Assembly: GCA_021838715.1 (NCBI GenBank)
Contig: JAKCCX010000004.1
Span: forward strand, 16,396-80,395
DNA length: 64,000 bases
Direction: 5' to 3'
DNA from: Pseudomonadota bacterium
GTDB taxonomy: Bacteria > Pseudomonadota > Gammaproteobacteria > Burkholderiales > Burkholderiaceae_F
A program made the translations under genes and the position numbers. The notes beneath the pieces were generated by a model, which did no database searches, was not told the DNA's origin, and saw only the letters and a program-made list of their open reading frames with translations. How positions within the stretch are numbered: the first letter of the stretch is position 1; each line of letters starts with the position of its first letter. This document shows, piece by piece, positions 41,516-50,346 of this stretch.

Positions 41516-41875
41516 TCACGGGTTCCCCATCGCACTGCCGGCGGCGGGGCGGCGCGCCGCTTCCCACTGCACCGCGACATCGACCTTCTTCCGGGCCAGG
41601 GCCTCGATCCCGGCCGCATCCTTGGCCTGCCGCGCGCTTCCCGCCGGCGCGATGTCGTAGTCGGTGATCAGCTTCCGGGCCTGTGCCTCCCGCTTCTTCT
41701 TGACCGCGAGGTGGTGGCCGACGACACACCCGCCGATCGCGCCGATCACGCCGTGATGCCCGGCCACGTGCCCGGCCACGGCGCCTGCCGCAGCGCCCGA
41801 GAGGCAGCCGATCGCCTGCGCGCGCGGCGGCACCACTGCCAGCGACACGGCGACAGCGCCCGCCATCGCCACCAT
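41516..41875 (-). CDS. Small secreted glycine-zipper protein
   Basis: 119 residues. A signal peptide (VAMAGAVAVSLAVVPPRAQA) is followed by a glycine-zipper membrane motif (GAAAGAVAGHVAGHHGVIGA, then IGG-VVGHH) and a charged tail (KKKREAQARKLITDYDI). Glycine-zipper proteins of this kind sit in the outer or inner membrane; function unknown. The start could be this ATG or the TTG one codon upstream; the longer track ORF is not supported. Confidence 0.65.
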   Translation of the reverse strand: MVAMAGAVAVSLAVVPPRAQAIGCLSGAAAGAVAGHVAGHHGVIGAIGGCVVGHHLAVKKKREAQARKLITDYDIAPAGSARQAKDAAGIEALARKKVDVAVQWEAARRPAAGSAMGNP

Positions 41876-42008
41876 CAAGACCGATTCCCGATTCGATCGC
41901 ACTCCATTCGATTGCCCCACGACAGCCTCCGCACCCTTGTCCACGAAATCAGCCGGAGATGATAACGCCCGGGCCGCGCGCCGCCGAACGACGGCGCACC
42001 GCGGACCG

Positions 42009-45000
42009 TCATTGCGCCCGGATGTCGATGGCGCTGGGAATCGCCGCCGTGCCGGTGACCGAGATCGCCTTCGGCTCATCGATGTAGACGCGGCGATCCG
42101 CCACCCCGGCACGCACCAGCACGGCCTTGACGGCCTCCGCGCGATGCACGGCAAGTTCGCGCAGCGCGCGCCGGCCGGTTACGACGTGGAAACGCCGTTC
42201 CGCCGCGTCGGCCGCGGTGTCGTAGGCCGGATGCACGAACACGTTGAGATGCGGATGCGCGCGCAGCACGGTGCCGATCGCGTCGAGCTTCCGGCGTTCC
42301 GTCGCCGACAGCGCCGCGCTGCCGGGGGCGAAATCGATGTGGTGCAGCACGGTTTCCGGCATATCGCCCAGCAGGTCGGCGATCCAGTGAAACGGCGCCT
42401 CGATCGCCGAACGCAGGCTGTCGCGGATTGCCGCATAGACGACCTTGCGAATCACGAAGTTCGGATCGTTCAGATTGCCCCGCACCGGGACGTCGAGCCG
42501 GATCCGACCGCGATCGTTCTGCAGCACATCGATGATCGCCTGCAGCGGCAGGTCCGGTGCATCGGCACCGCGCACCTGCCGCCCCAGCACCAGCTGGTTG
42601 ATCTGCATCCGGTTCCGGCCGTCGATGCGGCCGTCGGCCACCGAGTAGTGCAGACGCAGATCGAGCATGCCCTGGTCAACGCGATATCCGGCGATTTCCA
42701 TCGCGAACGGATTGAGGGTCGGCATCTCGATGTCGCGGAAATGCACCGCGACGTCGGCCCGCAAGGGCTTGGCCATCGGTGCGATGCGGCCGGTCACGGC
42801 GACGTGGCCGTTGCGGTTGACGAATCCGTGCAGATCGATCCGTGACCAGGCCTGCGGCGTATCGCTGGCGAACGGACCGATGACGCCCGCCAGCCTGCGG
42901 ATGCGGGCGTGAAACGGCGACGTCAGCGTGGCATCGGTGAAGTCGACGGCGTCATCCGCGAATATCAGGCGGTCGACCCGGATCACCGGCGACGGCGCAC
43001 CCGCCGGGGCCGCCGCAGCGGAACCCGCCGCGCCGCGAACCGGCAACCCGGCCGCCCGCGAAACGACCGCAGGATGCCGGGCTTGCAGCAGCGCCTCCCA
43101 ATTGAGCCGGTGATCCGGTTCGATGACGATGCGCGCACGGATCCCCTCCGCCAGGACCGCAGGCACCTGCACGCCGCGCGGCCAGTCGAGGACGATGCGC
43201 GGCACGCGCACATCGCGCCACGACAGCATCGGCTGGCCGTCGCGCCGGTCGACGACGCGCAGCCGGTCGGCGGCGGCACGGCCGGCAAACCGCACCTGCA
43301 TCGGTCCCCGTTTCGGTAGCCGCACCCGCAACGCCCCTTGCGCCGAGACCATGCCGCCGGCGATCTCCACCGCCCCCGGCTGCGGCAACCAAGGCTGCAA
43401 GGCGCGCAGATCCAGCTCTTGCACGGCGATCGCGCCATCGGTGGCGAAGGGCTGGTACTGCAAGCCGCCGCGCCACGACCAGCGTCCCAGGCGACCGGCG
43501 CGCGCCGAGAACGCACGCACGGCGATGCGATGGCTGCGCAGGTCGACGCGCAGGTCTCGCGCGGCTGCCGCGGACAGCGTTCCGCGCACGCGGCCCCGGC
43601 GCCAGGAAAAGCCTGCCAGATCGACGCCGCCCACAGCGATCCGTTGCGCCGTCAGATCGGCGGTGCCTGCGGTCAGGGCGACCCGGCGTCCGGTTACGCG
43701 CAACGGGCCGGCGCCCTTCGGCGCCGTCCGGATGAGCGCCAGCGCATCCGCCGCCAGCGTCGCGCCCGACACCCGCCGCGCGCCCCAGTCGACGCCTTCC
43801 GCGCCCATGCGGATGCGACGCCCGGTCGCGCGCAGCGCGCCGTGGTTCCGTCGCGCGGGAACGCCAACCGTGGGAGCGTCGAACGCCACGGCGACGCCGG
43901 ACGCCTGCCGCGCCCGCCAGTCGACGCCGCGCACCATCAGCCGGAGGTCGCGTCCGGCGGCATGCAGCGATCCCCGTTGCCGCGTTGCCGCGACGGTCAC
44001 CGTCGGAGTGCCCAGGTCCACCACGAGGTCCGATGCGTCGCGGGCGGCCCAGTCGACAGCGCCCACCCCCACCTGCAGGGTTCGTGCGGCCGCATGCACC
44101 GCTCCCCACTTCCGGGTCGCCGCGACGGCCACCGCGGGAGCACCCAGATCCACCGCGAGGCCGGATGCGGCATGCGCCCCCCAGTCGACGCCGCCGGCCG
44201 TTACCCGCAGGTCCCGTGCGGCCGCGTGCACCGCTTCCCGGTGGCGGGACGCCGCGACGGCCACCGTCGGCGCAGCCCAATCCACCGCGAAGCCGGACGC
44301 GTCGTGCTTGCCCCAGTCGATGCCGCGTGCCGTGACCGCGATGCGCTGCCCGCCTGCCCGCATCGACCCGGCCCGCGGGGTCGCTGCGACGGCGACCGCC
44401 GGGGCATCGATGGTCACGGTGATCGCCGATGCCTGGCGCGCCGCGAGATCGACCGCGGCGGCCGCGTGGAGGTGCTGCCACCCCAGATGCAGGGCGTCGC
44501 CGCGTGCCAGCGCGGCATTGCGCACGTCGACCCCCAGGTCCCGCAGCGAAATCCGCATGGCACCGCCCTCGGAACGCCACTGCGCCGCCAGCGCGGCGTC
44601 GAGGTCTCCCCCGGTCGCCGTCCAGTCCGCGAGCTTGTCGCGCAGGCGTTGCGCCACCCACGGCAGGGAGAGGGCCTCGAGCTGCAGCCGGGCATCCCCG
44701 GTGGCATCGGCGATGTCCAGGTGGCCGTCGACATGCAGCGCCCCGGCCGGCGCGCCGGGCGAACCGAGGGTCAACGTCCCCGCGAACTGCCCCGCCTGCG
44801 CGCGCCATGTACCGAGATCCTGGGCATGCACATCGGGCACCGCGAACTCGATCGGCTCGGCGAGACCGGCCGCGACATCGGCCACGCGCACCCGCGCCGA
44901 CGACAGCAGGAAGCGCCCGATCCGCCACGGCGTCGGCGATGACGAGGCCGGCGCGGGCGCGCCGCGCCGGGGCAGAATGCGCTCGAATGCGAACCGGCCG

Positions 45001-45368
45001 CCGGCATCGGCCTGCAAGTCCACCTGCAGGCCGCGCACGGCCACGGTATCGATCCACACCGCGCGCCGCAGCACCGAATGAGGATCGATCTGCACGTCCG
45101 CCGCCGCGAGCGTGAGCGTATCGGCCGCACGCGGCGGCTGCGCGATCCGCAGCGACAGGTCCCGGACCCACAGCCGCCAGGTCCACGGGTCGATGGAGAA
45201 CGTCCCCAGCGACACGGTGACCCCGGGCGTCTCCGCCTGCCAGCGGGCGATCTCGCGCCGGACGAGCCACGGCACGACCGCGGCGACCCCGAACCAGTAC
45301 AGTGCGAGCAGGGCCGACAACGCGCCGACGATCCCGGTGAGGGCTTTCTGTAAGGGTGATCGCTTCAC
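42009..45368 (-). CDS. Giant DUF748-like membrane-anchored envelope protein with internal 44-residue repeats
   Basis: 1119 residues with one N-terminal membrane helix (LTGIVGALSALLALYWFGV) and a long periplasmic beta-rich body, typical of DUF748/AsmA-like proteins that bridge the envelope. The C-terminal part (DAVDFTDATLTSPFHARIRRLAGVIG; VHFRDIEMPTLNPFAMEIAGY; HHIDFAPGSAALSATERRKLDAI) is the DUF748 signature, ending in an OmpA-like segment. Between about residues 330 and 550 there are five tandem units around GVDWGA..ASG..VD. GTG 45368 is the likely start; the 1467-residue track ORF crosses the divergent EamA gene and is spurious upstream of this. Confidence 0.85.
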   Translation of the reverse strand: MKRSPLQKALTGIVGALSALLALYWFGVAAVVPWLVRREIARWQAETPGVTVSLGTFSIDPWTWRLWVRDLSLRIAQPPRAADTLTLAAADVQIDPHSVLRRAVWIDTVAVRGLQVDLQADAGGRFAFERILPRRGAPAPASSSPTPWRIGRFLLSSARVRVADVAAGLAEPIEFAVPDVHAQDLGTWRAQAGQFAGTLTLGSPGAPAGALHVDGHLDIADATGDARLQLEALSLPWVAQRLRDKLADWTATGGDLDAALAAQWRSEGGAMRISLRDLGVDVRNAALARGDALHLGWQHLHAAAAVDLAARQASAITVTIDAPAVAVAATPRAGSMRAGGQRIAVTARGIDWGKHDASGFAVDWAAPTVAVAASRHREAVHAAARDLRVTAGGVDWGAHAASGLAVDLGAPAVAVAATRKWGAVHAAARTLQVGVGAVDWAARDASDLVVDLGTPTVTVAATRQRGSLHAAGRDLRLMVRGVDWRARQASGVAVAFDAPTVGVPARRNHGALRATGRRIRMGAEGVDWGARRVSGATLAADALALIRTAPKGAGPLRVTGRRVALTAGTADLTAQRIAVGGVDLAGFSWRRGRVRGTLSAAAARDLRVDLRSHRIAVRAFSARAGRLGRWSWRGGLQYQPFATDGAIAVQELDLRALQPWLPQPGAVEIAGGMVSAQGALRVRLPKRGPMQVRFAGRAAADRLRVVDRRDGQPMLSWRDVRVPRIVLDWPRGVQVPAVLAEGIRARIVIEPDHRLNWEALLQARHPAVVSRAAGLPVRGAAGSAAAAPAGAPSPVIRVDRLIFADDAVDFTDATLTSPFHARIRRLAGVIGPFASDTPQAWSRIDLHGFVNRNGHVAVTGRIAPMAKPLRADVAVHFRDIEMPTLNPFAMEIAGYRVDQGMLDLRLHYSVADGRIDGRNRMQINQLVLGRQVRGADAPDLPLQAIIDVLQNDRGRIRLDVPVRGNLNDPNFVIRKVVYAAIRDSLRSAIEAPFHWIADLLGDMPETVLHHIDFAPGSAALSATERRKLDAIGTVLRAHPHLNVFVHPAYDTAADAAERRFHVVTGRRALRELAVHRAEAVKAVLVRAGVADRRVYIDEPKAISVTGTAAIPSAIDIRAQ
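43740..44400. repeat. 132-bp tandem coding repeats (five units) in the DUF748-like gene
   Basis: The string CCAGTCGAC or CCAGTCGAT recurs at about 43785, 43918, 44049, 44181 and 44312, a spacing of 131-133 bp. Each unit encodes about 44 residues with the pattern GVDWGA-x-ASG-x-AVD-x-x-APTVAVAATR. Units match at protein level but have diverged at DNA level. Confidence 0.85.
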
Positions 45369-45434
45369 GGAAAATCCGGTCGACTGGGGTCCGATGGGGG
45401 TTGGTGTGGTCCCGGCAATCCTACCGCTTTGCAC

Positions 45435-46340
45435 ATGAACCGACTTCGAGCCGATCTCCTTCTTCTCCTCGCATCCGTGATCTGGGGCACGACCTTCGTC
45501 GCACAGAAGATCGCCAACGACCATGTCGGGCCGATCGCCTTCGTCGCCGCCCGCTTCGCCATCGCCACCGCGTTCCTGGCCCCCGCGGCGATCTGGGAGA
45601 CGCGCCGCCACCGGCGCAGCGGCAATGCGCTCCCGCGCTCCGATCTGCTCCGCGGTCTCGGGATTTCCCTGTGCCTCGGTACGGCCGCCTGCGCACAGCA
45701 GATCGGCCTGGTCACGACCACCGCGACGCATGCCGGCTTCCTCACCGCCGCATACATCGCATTCGTCCCCTTCCTGGCCTGGGCGGTCGCGCGGGCACGG
45801 CCGCGGGCGCCGGTGCTGCTCGCCTGTGCGGTCGCACTCTATGGCGCATGGCTGCTCGCCGGCTCCGGAACCGGACTGACCGCGGCCGGATGGAACCGCG
45901 GCGACGCGATCATCCTGGGCAGCGACCTCGTCTGGGCCCTGCACGTCACGCTGGTCGGCCACTGGCGCGGCATTGCCGCGCGCCCGTTCCTGCTGTCCTG
46001 GATGCAATGCGCCGCCGCGGCGGCCGCGACGATCCCGGCGGCGTGGATCGCGCAGCCGGCATCCTGGGATGCCCTGCGCCCGATCCTGCCCGAGATCGCC
46101 TATGCGGGCATTCTGTCGAGCGGCGTCGCGTTCACCCTGCAGATCGTGTCCCAGCGCCATACGCCGGCGGCGGAGGCCGCGCTGGTGATGTCGCTCGAAA
46201 GCGTATTCGCGGCGGCCGCCGGCGCGGTGATGCTGGGCGATACGCTGACGCGCGCCGCATCGTTCGGCGCGCTGCTGATCCTGGTCGGCGCGGTGCTGGT
46301 CGAAATCGGGCCGCTGCTCCGACTGCGGGCGACGCGCTGA
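45435..46340 (+). CDS. EamA/DMT-family exporter
   Basis: 301 residues with ten predicted helices in two EamA halves (LLLASVIWGTTFVAQKIA near the start; second half GDAIILGSDLVWALHVTLVG, then TPAAEAALVMSLESVFAAAAGAVMLGD). Members export amino acids, metabolites or nucleotide-sugars. ATG 45435 is chosen over a TTG two codons upstream. It diverges from the DUF748-like gene across 66 bp, so promoters must overlap. Confidence 0.9.
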   Translation: MNRLRADLLLLLASVIWGTTFVAQKIANDHVGPIAFVAARFAIATAFLAPAAIWETRRHRRSGNALPRSDLLRGLGISLCLGTAACAQQIGLVTTTATHAGFLTAAYIAFVPFLAWAVARARPRAPVLLACAVALYGAWLLAGSGTGLTAAGWNRGDAIILGSDLVWALHVTLVGHWRGIAARPFLLSWMQCAAAAAATIPAAWIAQPASWDALRPILPEIAYAGILSSGVAFTLQIVSQRHTPAAEAALVMSLESVFAAAAGAVMLGDTLTRAASFGALLILVGAVLVEIGPLLRLRATR

Positions 46341-46428
46341 CCGGGCCGGCGTGGAAGGTCGCGAGCCCCCGCGGGCTCGGAGCGTGCGCGGTAGAAGGAT
46401 TTCGGAGGGCACGATGCCCTGCTAGTCC

Positions 46429-46470
46429 CCCTCTCCCGCGTGCGGGAGAGGGCGGAGGTGAGGGTGGCGG
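46429..46470 (-). repeat. REP-like extragenic palindrome
   Basis: Arms CCCTCTCCCGC and GCGGGAGAGGG separated by 2 bases (46429-46452), followed by a GAGGTGAGGGTGG tail. Read on the minus strand it has the same order as the 47.25-kb copy, so the two face opposite ways around the inverted-repeat element. Confidence 0.75.
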
Positions 46471-46736
46471 CACGTGGAGCGTGCTGGCAGGCGGGAACGG
46501 GCGGTGTGCGGGCGACATATCCGGACCCGCGGTTGTTCATGCGGTTGCCAGTTTCGCCATCCGGCGCAGGGAATGGGCGTGCAATTGCGGCGATGACGCC
46601 GACACCACGCAGGCGAGCGGCGGCTGCACTCCGCCACGTAATGCATGGCCCGCAGCCAGCATCTCGACCACCGCCTCGATTGCGTTGCCACGGCCCGATC
46701 GGGGCGCCTTCCCTCTTGCAATGCCACGGCGTTTGC

Positions 46737-46980
46737 CGAGATCCGGGTGCCCTGCACCGGTTCCGGCCCCATTGAGGGGCGCGGTGCGCAGCGCAGGCGC
46801 CGGGGCGGCGCGCGACCGCGCGCCTCCTCTTCTGACTCACGGCCCCTGTCCGAGCGTAGCGTCCCGGAGGGACGCAGAGCGAGTTGGCCGTGCGCCCCGG
46901 CGCCGAGCAGCACAACGGAGTCGGCCCGCAGGGCCGACCGCGGCCCGGGGCCGGAACCGGTGCAGGGCGCCCGGATCTCG
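46737..46980. mobile_element. MITE-like element with 34-bp terminal inverted repeats
   Basis: The outer 34 bases at each end are reverse complements with one mismatch (left CGAGATCCGGGTGCC..., right ...GGCGCCCGGATCTCG). Inside are three further hairpins: 46807-46824 (GGCGCGCG arms), 46859-46875 (GCGTCCC arms) and 46920-46938 (GTCGGCCC arms). There is no ORF for a transposase and no obvious target duplication. It may be a non-autonomous mobile element or a structured RNA. Confidence 0.6.
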
Positions 46981-47240
46981 TTCATGACCCCGTGCGCGAC
47001 AGTCTTCTCCCGTCCACTGCGCATGGATGACACGCCCCAAGAGAACGCCAAGAACTGACGTTCCTTCGCCGCATCGATTGACACACGCTGCGCCACAGAT
47101 CCTGCAGAAAATGATCCGCACCAATCCGTAGTTCCGTTCCAAACAGAACGAAGCACCACACTAGCGCGGTTCGTACGGTAGGTAGCTGGGCATCCACCAT
47201 GAACGCCGATACCTCGTTGCGCGTCTACCGTCCCACCTCA

Positions 47241-47350
47241 ATCACCCTCACCCCCACCCTCTCCCGCGCGCGGGAGAGGGGGTACATGCTTGAGCGCTCA
47301 AGTATTGCCAGTCCCCCGCCGCCCTCTCCGGCGCGCGGGAGAGGGGGTAC
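47241..47350 (+). repeat. Two tandem REP-like palindromes with a CTTGAGCGCTCAAG dyad between
   Basis: Copy one is a perfect palindrome at 47257-47280 (arm CCCTCTCCCGCG), preceded by CACCCTCACC. Copy two has 8-bp arms at 47322-47329 and 47338-47345. Both end GGGAGAGGGGGTAC. Between them lies the perfect 14-bp palindrome 47289-47302. They stand just downstream of the HTH gene's stop and may serve as its transcript end. Confidence 0.75.
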
Positions 47351-47370
47351 CCCTTCTACCGCGCACGCTC

Positions 47371-47874
47371 CTAGCCGGCGGCCGCGGACTTTCTGCGGCG
47401 CGCCCGCGATGCCTCGCGCAGCGCCTGCAGTTCCTCGCGCTCGGCAACGAAGCGCTCGACGGCCTCGAGCCCGGCGGCATCGAGGTCGGCGATCCGCTTC
47501 ACGAGCCCGACGACGCGCGGTGCCAGCGGCTTGGGTTCACTGCGCGCGCGCCGGCGTCCCGCACCCGGCGACGACAGCAGATACCGCATCCGATCCTGCT
47601 CGTGCTCGCGCGTCGCGCGGGCGACGTTGTCGAGCTGGGTCCGCTCGGATTCCGTCAGACACCAATGTTCGGGACCGACGACGTCGGAAAAATATTCGAA
47701 CATGCGCAGCAGCTTGGTCTTGGAAACGGTGCCCCGCTCTTCCCAGTCGTAGAGCGACGGCGGCTTCATGTCGAAGTGCGCGGCGATCTGCGCGCGGGAG
47801 CGCGCAGCCCCGCTGTCGAGCTTGCGGCGGATCGCCTCTGCGATCGCCGCGCCCAAATCCGGTCCGGTAAGCAT
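47371..47874 (-). CDS. Phage-repressor-like helix-turn-helix regulator
   Basis: 167 residues. An N-terminal HTH (SRAQIAAHFDMKPPSLYDWEERGTV, then KTKLLRMFEYF) of the Cro/CI type, an uncharacterised middle (VVGPEHWCLTESERTQLD) and a basic, coiled C-terminal tail (FVAEREELQALREASRARRRK). No peptidase (LexA/S24) or inducer domain is seen. ATG 47874. No phage genes are near; repeated GTAGGCAA motifs just upstream suggest autoregulation. Confidence 0.75.
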   Translation of the reverse strand: MLTGPDLGAAIAEAIRRKLDSGAARSRAQIAAHFDMKPPSLYDWEERGTVSKTKLLRMFEYFSDVVGPEHWCLTESERTQLDNVARATREHEQDRMRYLLSSPGAGRRRARSEPKPLAPRVVGLVKRIADLDAAGLEAVERFVAEREELQALREASRARRRKSAAAG

Positions 47875-47941
47875 TGCCTACTGTCCAACGCGGCGCATCC
47901 GGTAGGCAATTCCTGCCGACGATGAATAGGCAACACCTACC
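47875..47941. promoter_or_regulatory. Putative operator cluster for the HTH regulator
   Basis: Three copies of TAGGCAA occur within 67 bp: inverted next to the ATG (ATTGCCTA), and direct at 47903 (GGTAGGCAATTCCTGCC, imperfect dyad) and 47927 (TAGGCAACACCTACC, imperfect dyad). Spacing between the two direct copies is about 25 bp. The last overlaps the pabB stop codon, so pabB transcription runs through the sites. Confidence 0.6.
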
Positions 47942-49103
47942 GGCAGGTGGCCGGATACCGGGATGCCGGCGATGCCCCCAGAAACCGGGTCTTTGCGATC
48001 CACTCGGCCCACTCGCCCGCGGCCGTCGAGTCGTAGGTGATGCCGCTGCCGATTCCGCACTCCGCGTGCCCGGCCGGCGCATCGACGGCGACCGTGCGGA
48101 TCGCGACGTTGAAGGTCGCATGCCCGCCCGGACGCAGGAGGCCGACCGCGCCGCAGTAGACGCCGCGCGGCCCGGGCTCGAGCGCCGCGATCGTCCGCAT
48201 CGCCGCAACCTTCGGCGCGCCGGTGACCGATCCGCACGGAAACAGCGCGCCGAAGACCTCCGGCAGCCCGACCTCGGCACCGGTGCGGCAGCGCACCGTC
48301 GAGGTCATCTGCCAGACCGTCGGCAGCGCCGCGACGTCGAACAGGCTGGCCACCCGCACCGAGCCGGTACGCGCGATGCGACCGAGGTCGCTGCGCAGCA
48401 GATCGACGATCATCAGGTTCTCGGCACGCTCCTTGGCGCTCTCGCGCAGGTACCGCGCGAAGCCTGCATCGCGCTCCGGATCGGCATCCCGCGGCGCGGT
48501 TCCCTTCATGGGACGGGTGGTCAGGATGCCACCCTCGTTCCAGTCGAAGAACAGTTCGGGGGAGACGGAGGCGATCCGGTGGCTGCCGAGATCGAGGTAT
48601 GCGCAATAGCCGTCGGGCTGCGATGCCCGCAAGGCGTCGAACCATGCCGACGCGTCGCCTTCCCACGCCGCATGCAGACGGGTGGTGAGGTTCACCTGAT
48701 AGACGCCGCCGGCGGCGATTTGGGCGCGGATTGCGGCGATCGCCGCGTCGGCGTCGCGGCGCGAGGTCGCGATGCGCCAGCGCGGGGCAGCCGCGGCGTT
48801 GCCTGGGGTTTCGCCTGCGGCCTCGTCCGGCGCCGGCAGGAAATCTCCTTGCGAAAACGCGGCGAACCACGCCAGGGGCAGGCTGCCGGCGGGCAGGACG
48901 GCGAATGCCGGATCGAACGCCGGCGCTGCCTCGTAGGCGACGAATCCGGCAACCCAGCAGCCGGCGTGCGCGCGCTCCTGCGCCCAGGCAAGCGCAGGCA
49001 CCACCTCGTCGACCCGCCGCGCGATCCGCAGGCCGGACGGCCGGGAAAAGCGCGCCACGAGCCGCCCGCCCCCCTCCTGCGCGAAATCAAACCGGGCAAG
49101 CAT
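47937..49103 (-). CDS. pabB: Aminodeoxychorismate synthase component I
   Basis: 388 residues. Chorismate-binding enzyme with the PMKGT active-site lysine motif (TTRPMKGTAPR), GSVTGAPK and AECGIGSGITYDS. It makes aminodeoxychorismate for folate with a PabA glutaminase that is not in the window. The C-terminal PabC lyase found fused in many relatives is absent. Its ATG lies inside the 3' end of the P450 gene (17-bp overlap). Confidence 0.92.
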   Translation of the reverse strand: MLARFDFAQEGGGRLVARFSRPSGLRIARRVDEVVPALAWAQERAHAGCWVAGFVAYEAAPAFDPAFAVLPAGSLPLAWFAAFSQGDFLPAPDEAAGETPGNAAAAPRWRIATSRRDADAAIAAIRAQIAAGGVYQVNLTTRLHAAWEGDASAWFDALRASQPDGYCAYLDLGSHRIASVSPELFFDWNEGGILTTRPMKGTAPRDADPERDAGFARYLRESAKERAENLMIVDLLRSDLGRIARTGSVRVASLFDVAALPTVWQMTSTVRCRTGAEVGLPEVFGALFPCGSVTGAPKVAAMRTIAALEPGPRGVYCGAVGLLRPGGHATFNVAIRTVAVDAPAGHAECGIGSGITYDSTAAGEWAEWIAKTRFLGASPASRYPATCR

Positions 49104-50346
49104 GGCCGGGGATCACCGCCGTGCCGTCGGCGGGCGCGCCGCAGCGAACCCGCAGCCGCGCCAGCCCCCGATACACCGCGTTGTCGATGCGCGTCGGCGC
49201 TTCCTCGATCCGCGCCAGGCCCGGCAGGCGCTGGCGCAACCGCGCGAACGCCGTCCAGGCTTCGAGCACCGAAAGCTCCGCACCGATGCAGACGTGCGGC
49301 CCCCAGCCGAAGGACAGCGGCGTGGCCTCGCCGTGGCGATCGACCCGAAAGACGTCCGGATCCGGAAATATCTCCGGATCGCGGTTGGCCGCCGCGAGAT
49401 GGGCGATCACGAGGTCGCCGCGCCGCAGGCGCCGCCCGGCGACGGTGCAGTCCCGGATCACGCGCCGTCCCGTGTACTGCACCGGGCTGTCATAGCGCAG
49501 CACCTCGAACACCGCCGCGCGCGCCCGCGCCGGCGATTCCGCCAGACGCCGCCACTCGTCGGGATGTCGCAACAAGGCCTGGATGCCGTTGCCCAGCAGA
49601 TTGCGCGTGGTTTCGTGGCCGGCAAACAGCAGCATCGCGCCTTGCACGATCAACTCCCGCGTCGACAAGCGCCCGGCGGCATGGGCATCGACCAAGGTCG
49701 CGAGCAAGCCGCCCCCGGCCCGGTCCGGCTGCGTCCCGTCGCGACCCGCCGGCTGCAACATCCGCTCGAAATAGCCGATCAACTCCTGCGCGCCGTCCTC
49801 CGCGGCCCGGGCCGCCGGAGCGCTCGGCGCCGGCTCGCCGATGAACCGCGCGATCGCATCCGAACTGGCCACCAGACCCAGCGCATCCTCGAACGGAACC
49901 CCCAGCATGCCCGCGATCACCCGCACCGGCAGCGGCCGGGCGAACTGCGCCATGAAGTCGGCCTCGCCGTCCCGCGCTTCGGCCGCCAGCAGCGCCGTGA
50001 TGCCGTCATCCACCGCGGCCCCGATCGACGGCAGCATCGCCTCCAAGGCCGCGCGCCGGAAGCCGTGGGCGACGGCCTGCCGCAGGCGGCGATGCCGCCG
50101 GCCGTCGGCGAACACCATGGTCCGCGCCAGGACGCCTTTCAACGCCCGGAATTCCCGGCGCGCGTCGGGACCGACGACGTTGACCCAGGCGCCGGCGCGG
50201 GCTGCCGAACAATTCGGGTCGCGCAGCACGGCGGCGACCTCGTCATAGCGGGTGAACACCCAGGCGCCGCCGCAATAGGCCGGATCCCGATACCCGCACC
50301 GGGGATAGGCAAATTGCGCAGAAGAAGAGGAATGATCTGGGTTCAC
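49087..50346 (-). CDS. Cytochrome P450
   Basis: About 419 residues. Oxygen-binding helix I motif (LLFAGHETTRN), ExxR (EVLRYDSPVQ) and the haem loop FGWGPHVCIG with the thiolate Cys near 353. A soluble bacterial class with no fused reductase; a ferredoxin and its reductase would be needed from elsewhere. Substrate unknown. GTG 50346 gives a normal length; the 533-residue track ORF includes non-coding sequence and passes through a terminator. Co-directional overlap with pabB suggests one transcript, though a metabolic link is unproven. Confidence 0.92.
   Translation of the reverse strand: MNPDHSSSSAQFAYPRCGYRDPAYCGGAWVFTRYDEVAAVLRDPNCSAARAGAWVNVVGPDARREFRALKGVLARTMVFADGRRHRRLRQAVAHGFRRAALEAMLPSIGAAVDDGITALLAAEARDGEADFMAQFARPLPVRVIAGMLGVPFEDALGLVASSDAIARFIGEPAPSAPAARAAEDGAQELIGYFERMLQPAGRDGTQPDRAGGGLLATLVDAHAAGRLSTRELIVQGAMLLFAGHETTRNLLGNGIQALLRHPDEWRRLAESPARARAAVFEVLRYDSPVQYTGRRVIRDCTVAGRRLRRGDLVIAHLAAANRDPEIFPDPDVFRVDRHGEATPLSFGWGPHVCIGAELSVLEAWTAFARLRQRLPGLARIEEAPTRIDNAVYRGLARLRVRCGAPADGTAVIPGHACPV

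Larger units (their letters stand above)
46341..47370. other. 1-kb gene-free region with repeats
   Basis: No ORF here has homology-like motifs, a ribosome site or sensible composition; listed frames are translations of repeats. It contains an inverted-orientation REP-like palindrome, a 244-bp element with 34-bp terminal inverted repeats, a lower-GC stretch (about 47040-47200) and two tandem REP-like palindromes beside a 14-bp perfect palindrome. I see no tRNA fold. Confidence 0.7.

Noticed and set aside
43740-44400. Regularly spaced repeats, possible CRISPR-like array
   Set aside because: The 132-bp period is in frame with coding sequence, units are diverged and there is no repeat-spacer pattern.
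42009-46412. 1467-residue version of the DUF748-like protein
   Set aside because: The extra N-terminal 347 codons are antisense to the EamA transporter; the membrane anchor marks the real start near 45368.
46422-47159. 245-residue minus-strand ORF and other ORFs in 46.4-47.2 kb
   Set aside because: They translate palindromes and the inverted-repeat element, with no ribosome site or family motif.
46341-47370. tRNA or integration site beside the repeat region
   Set aside because: I looked for cloverleaf arms and a T-loop on both strands and saw none; no integrase gene is near.
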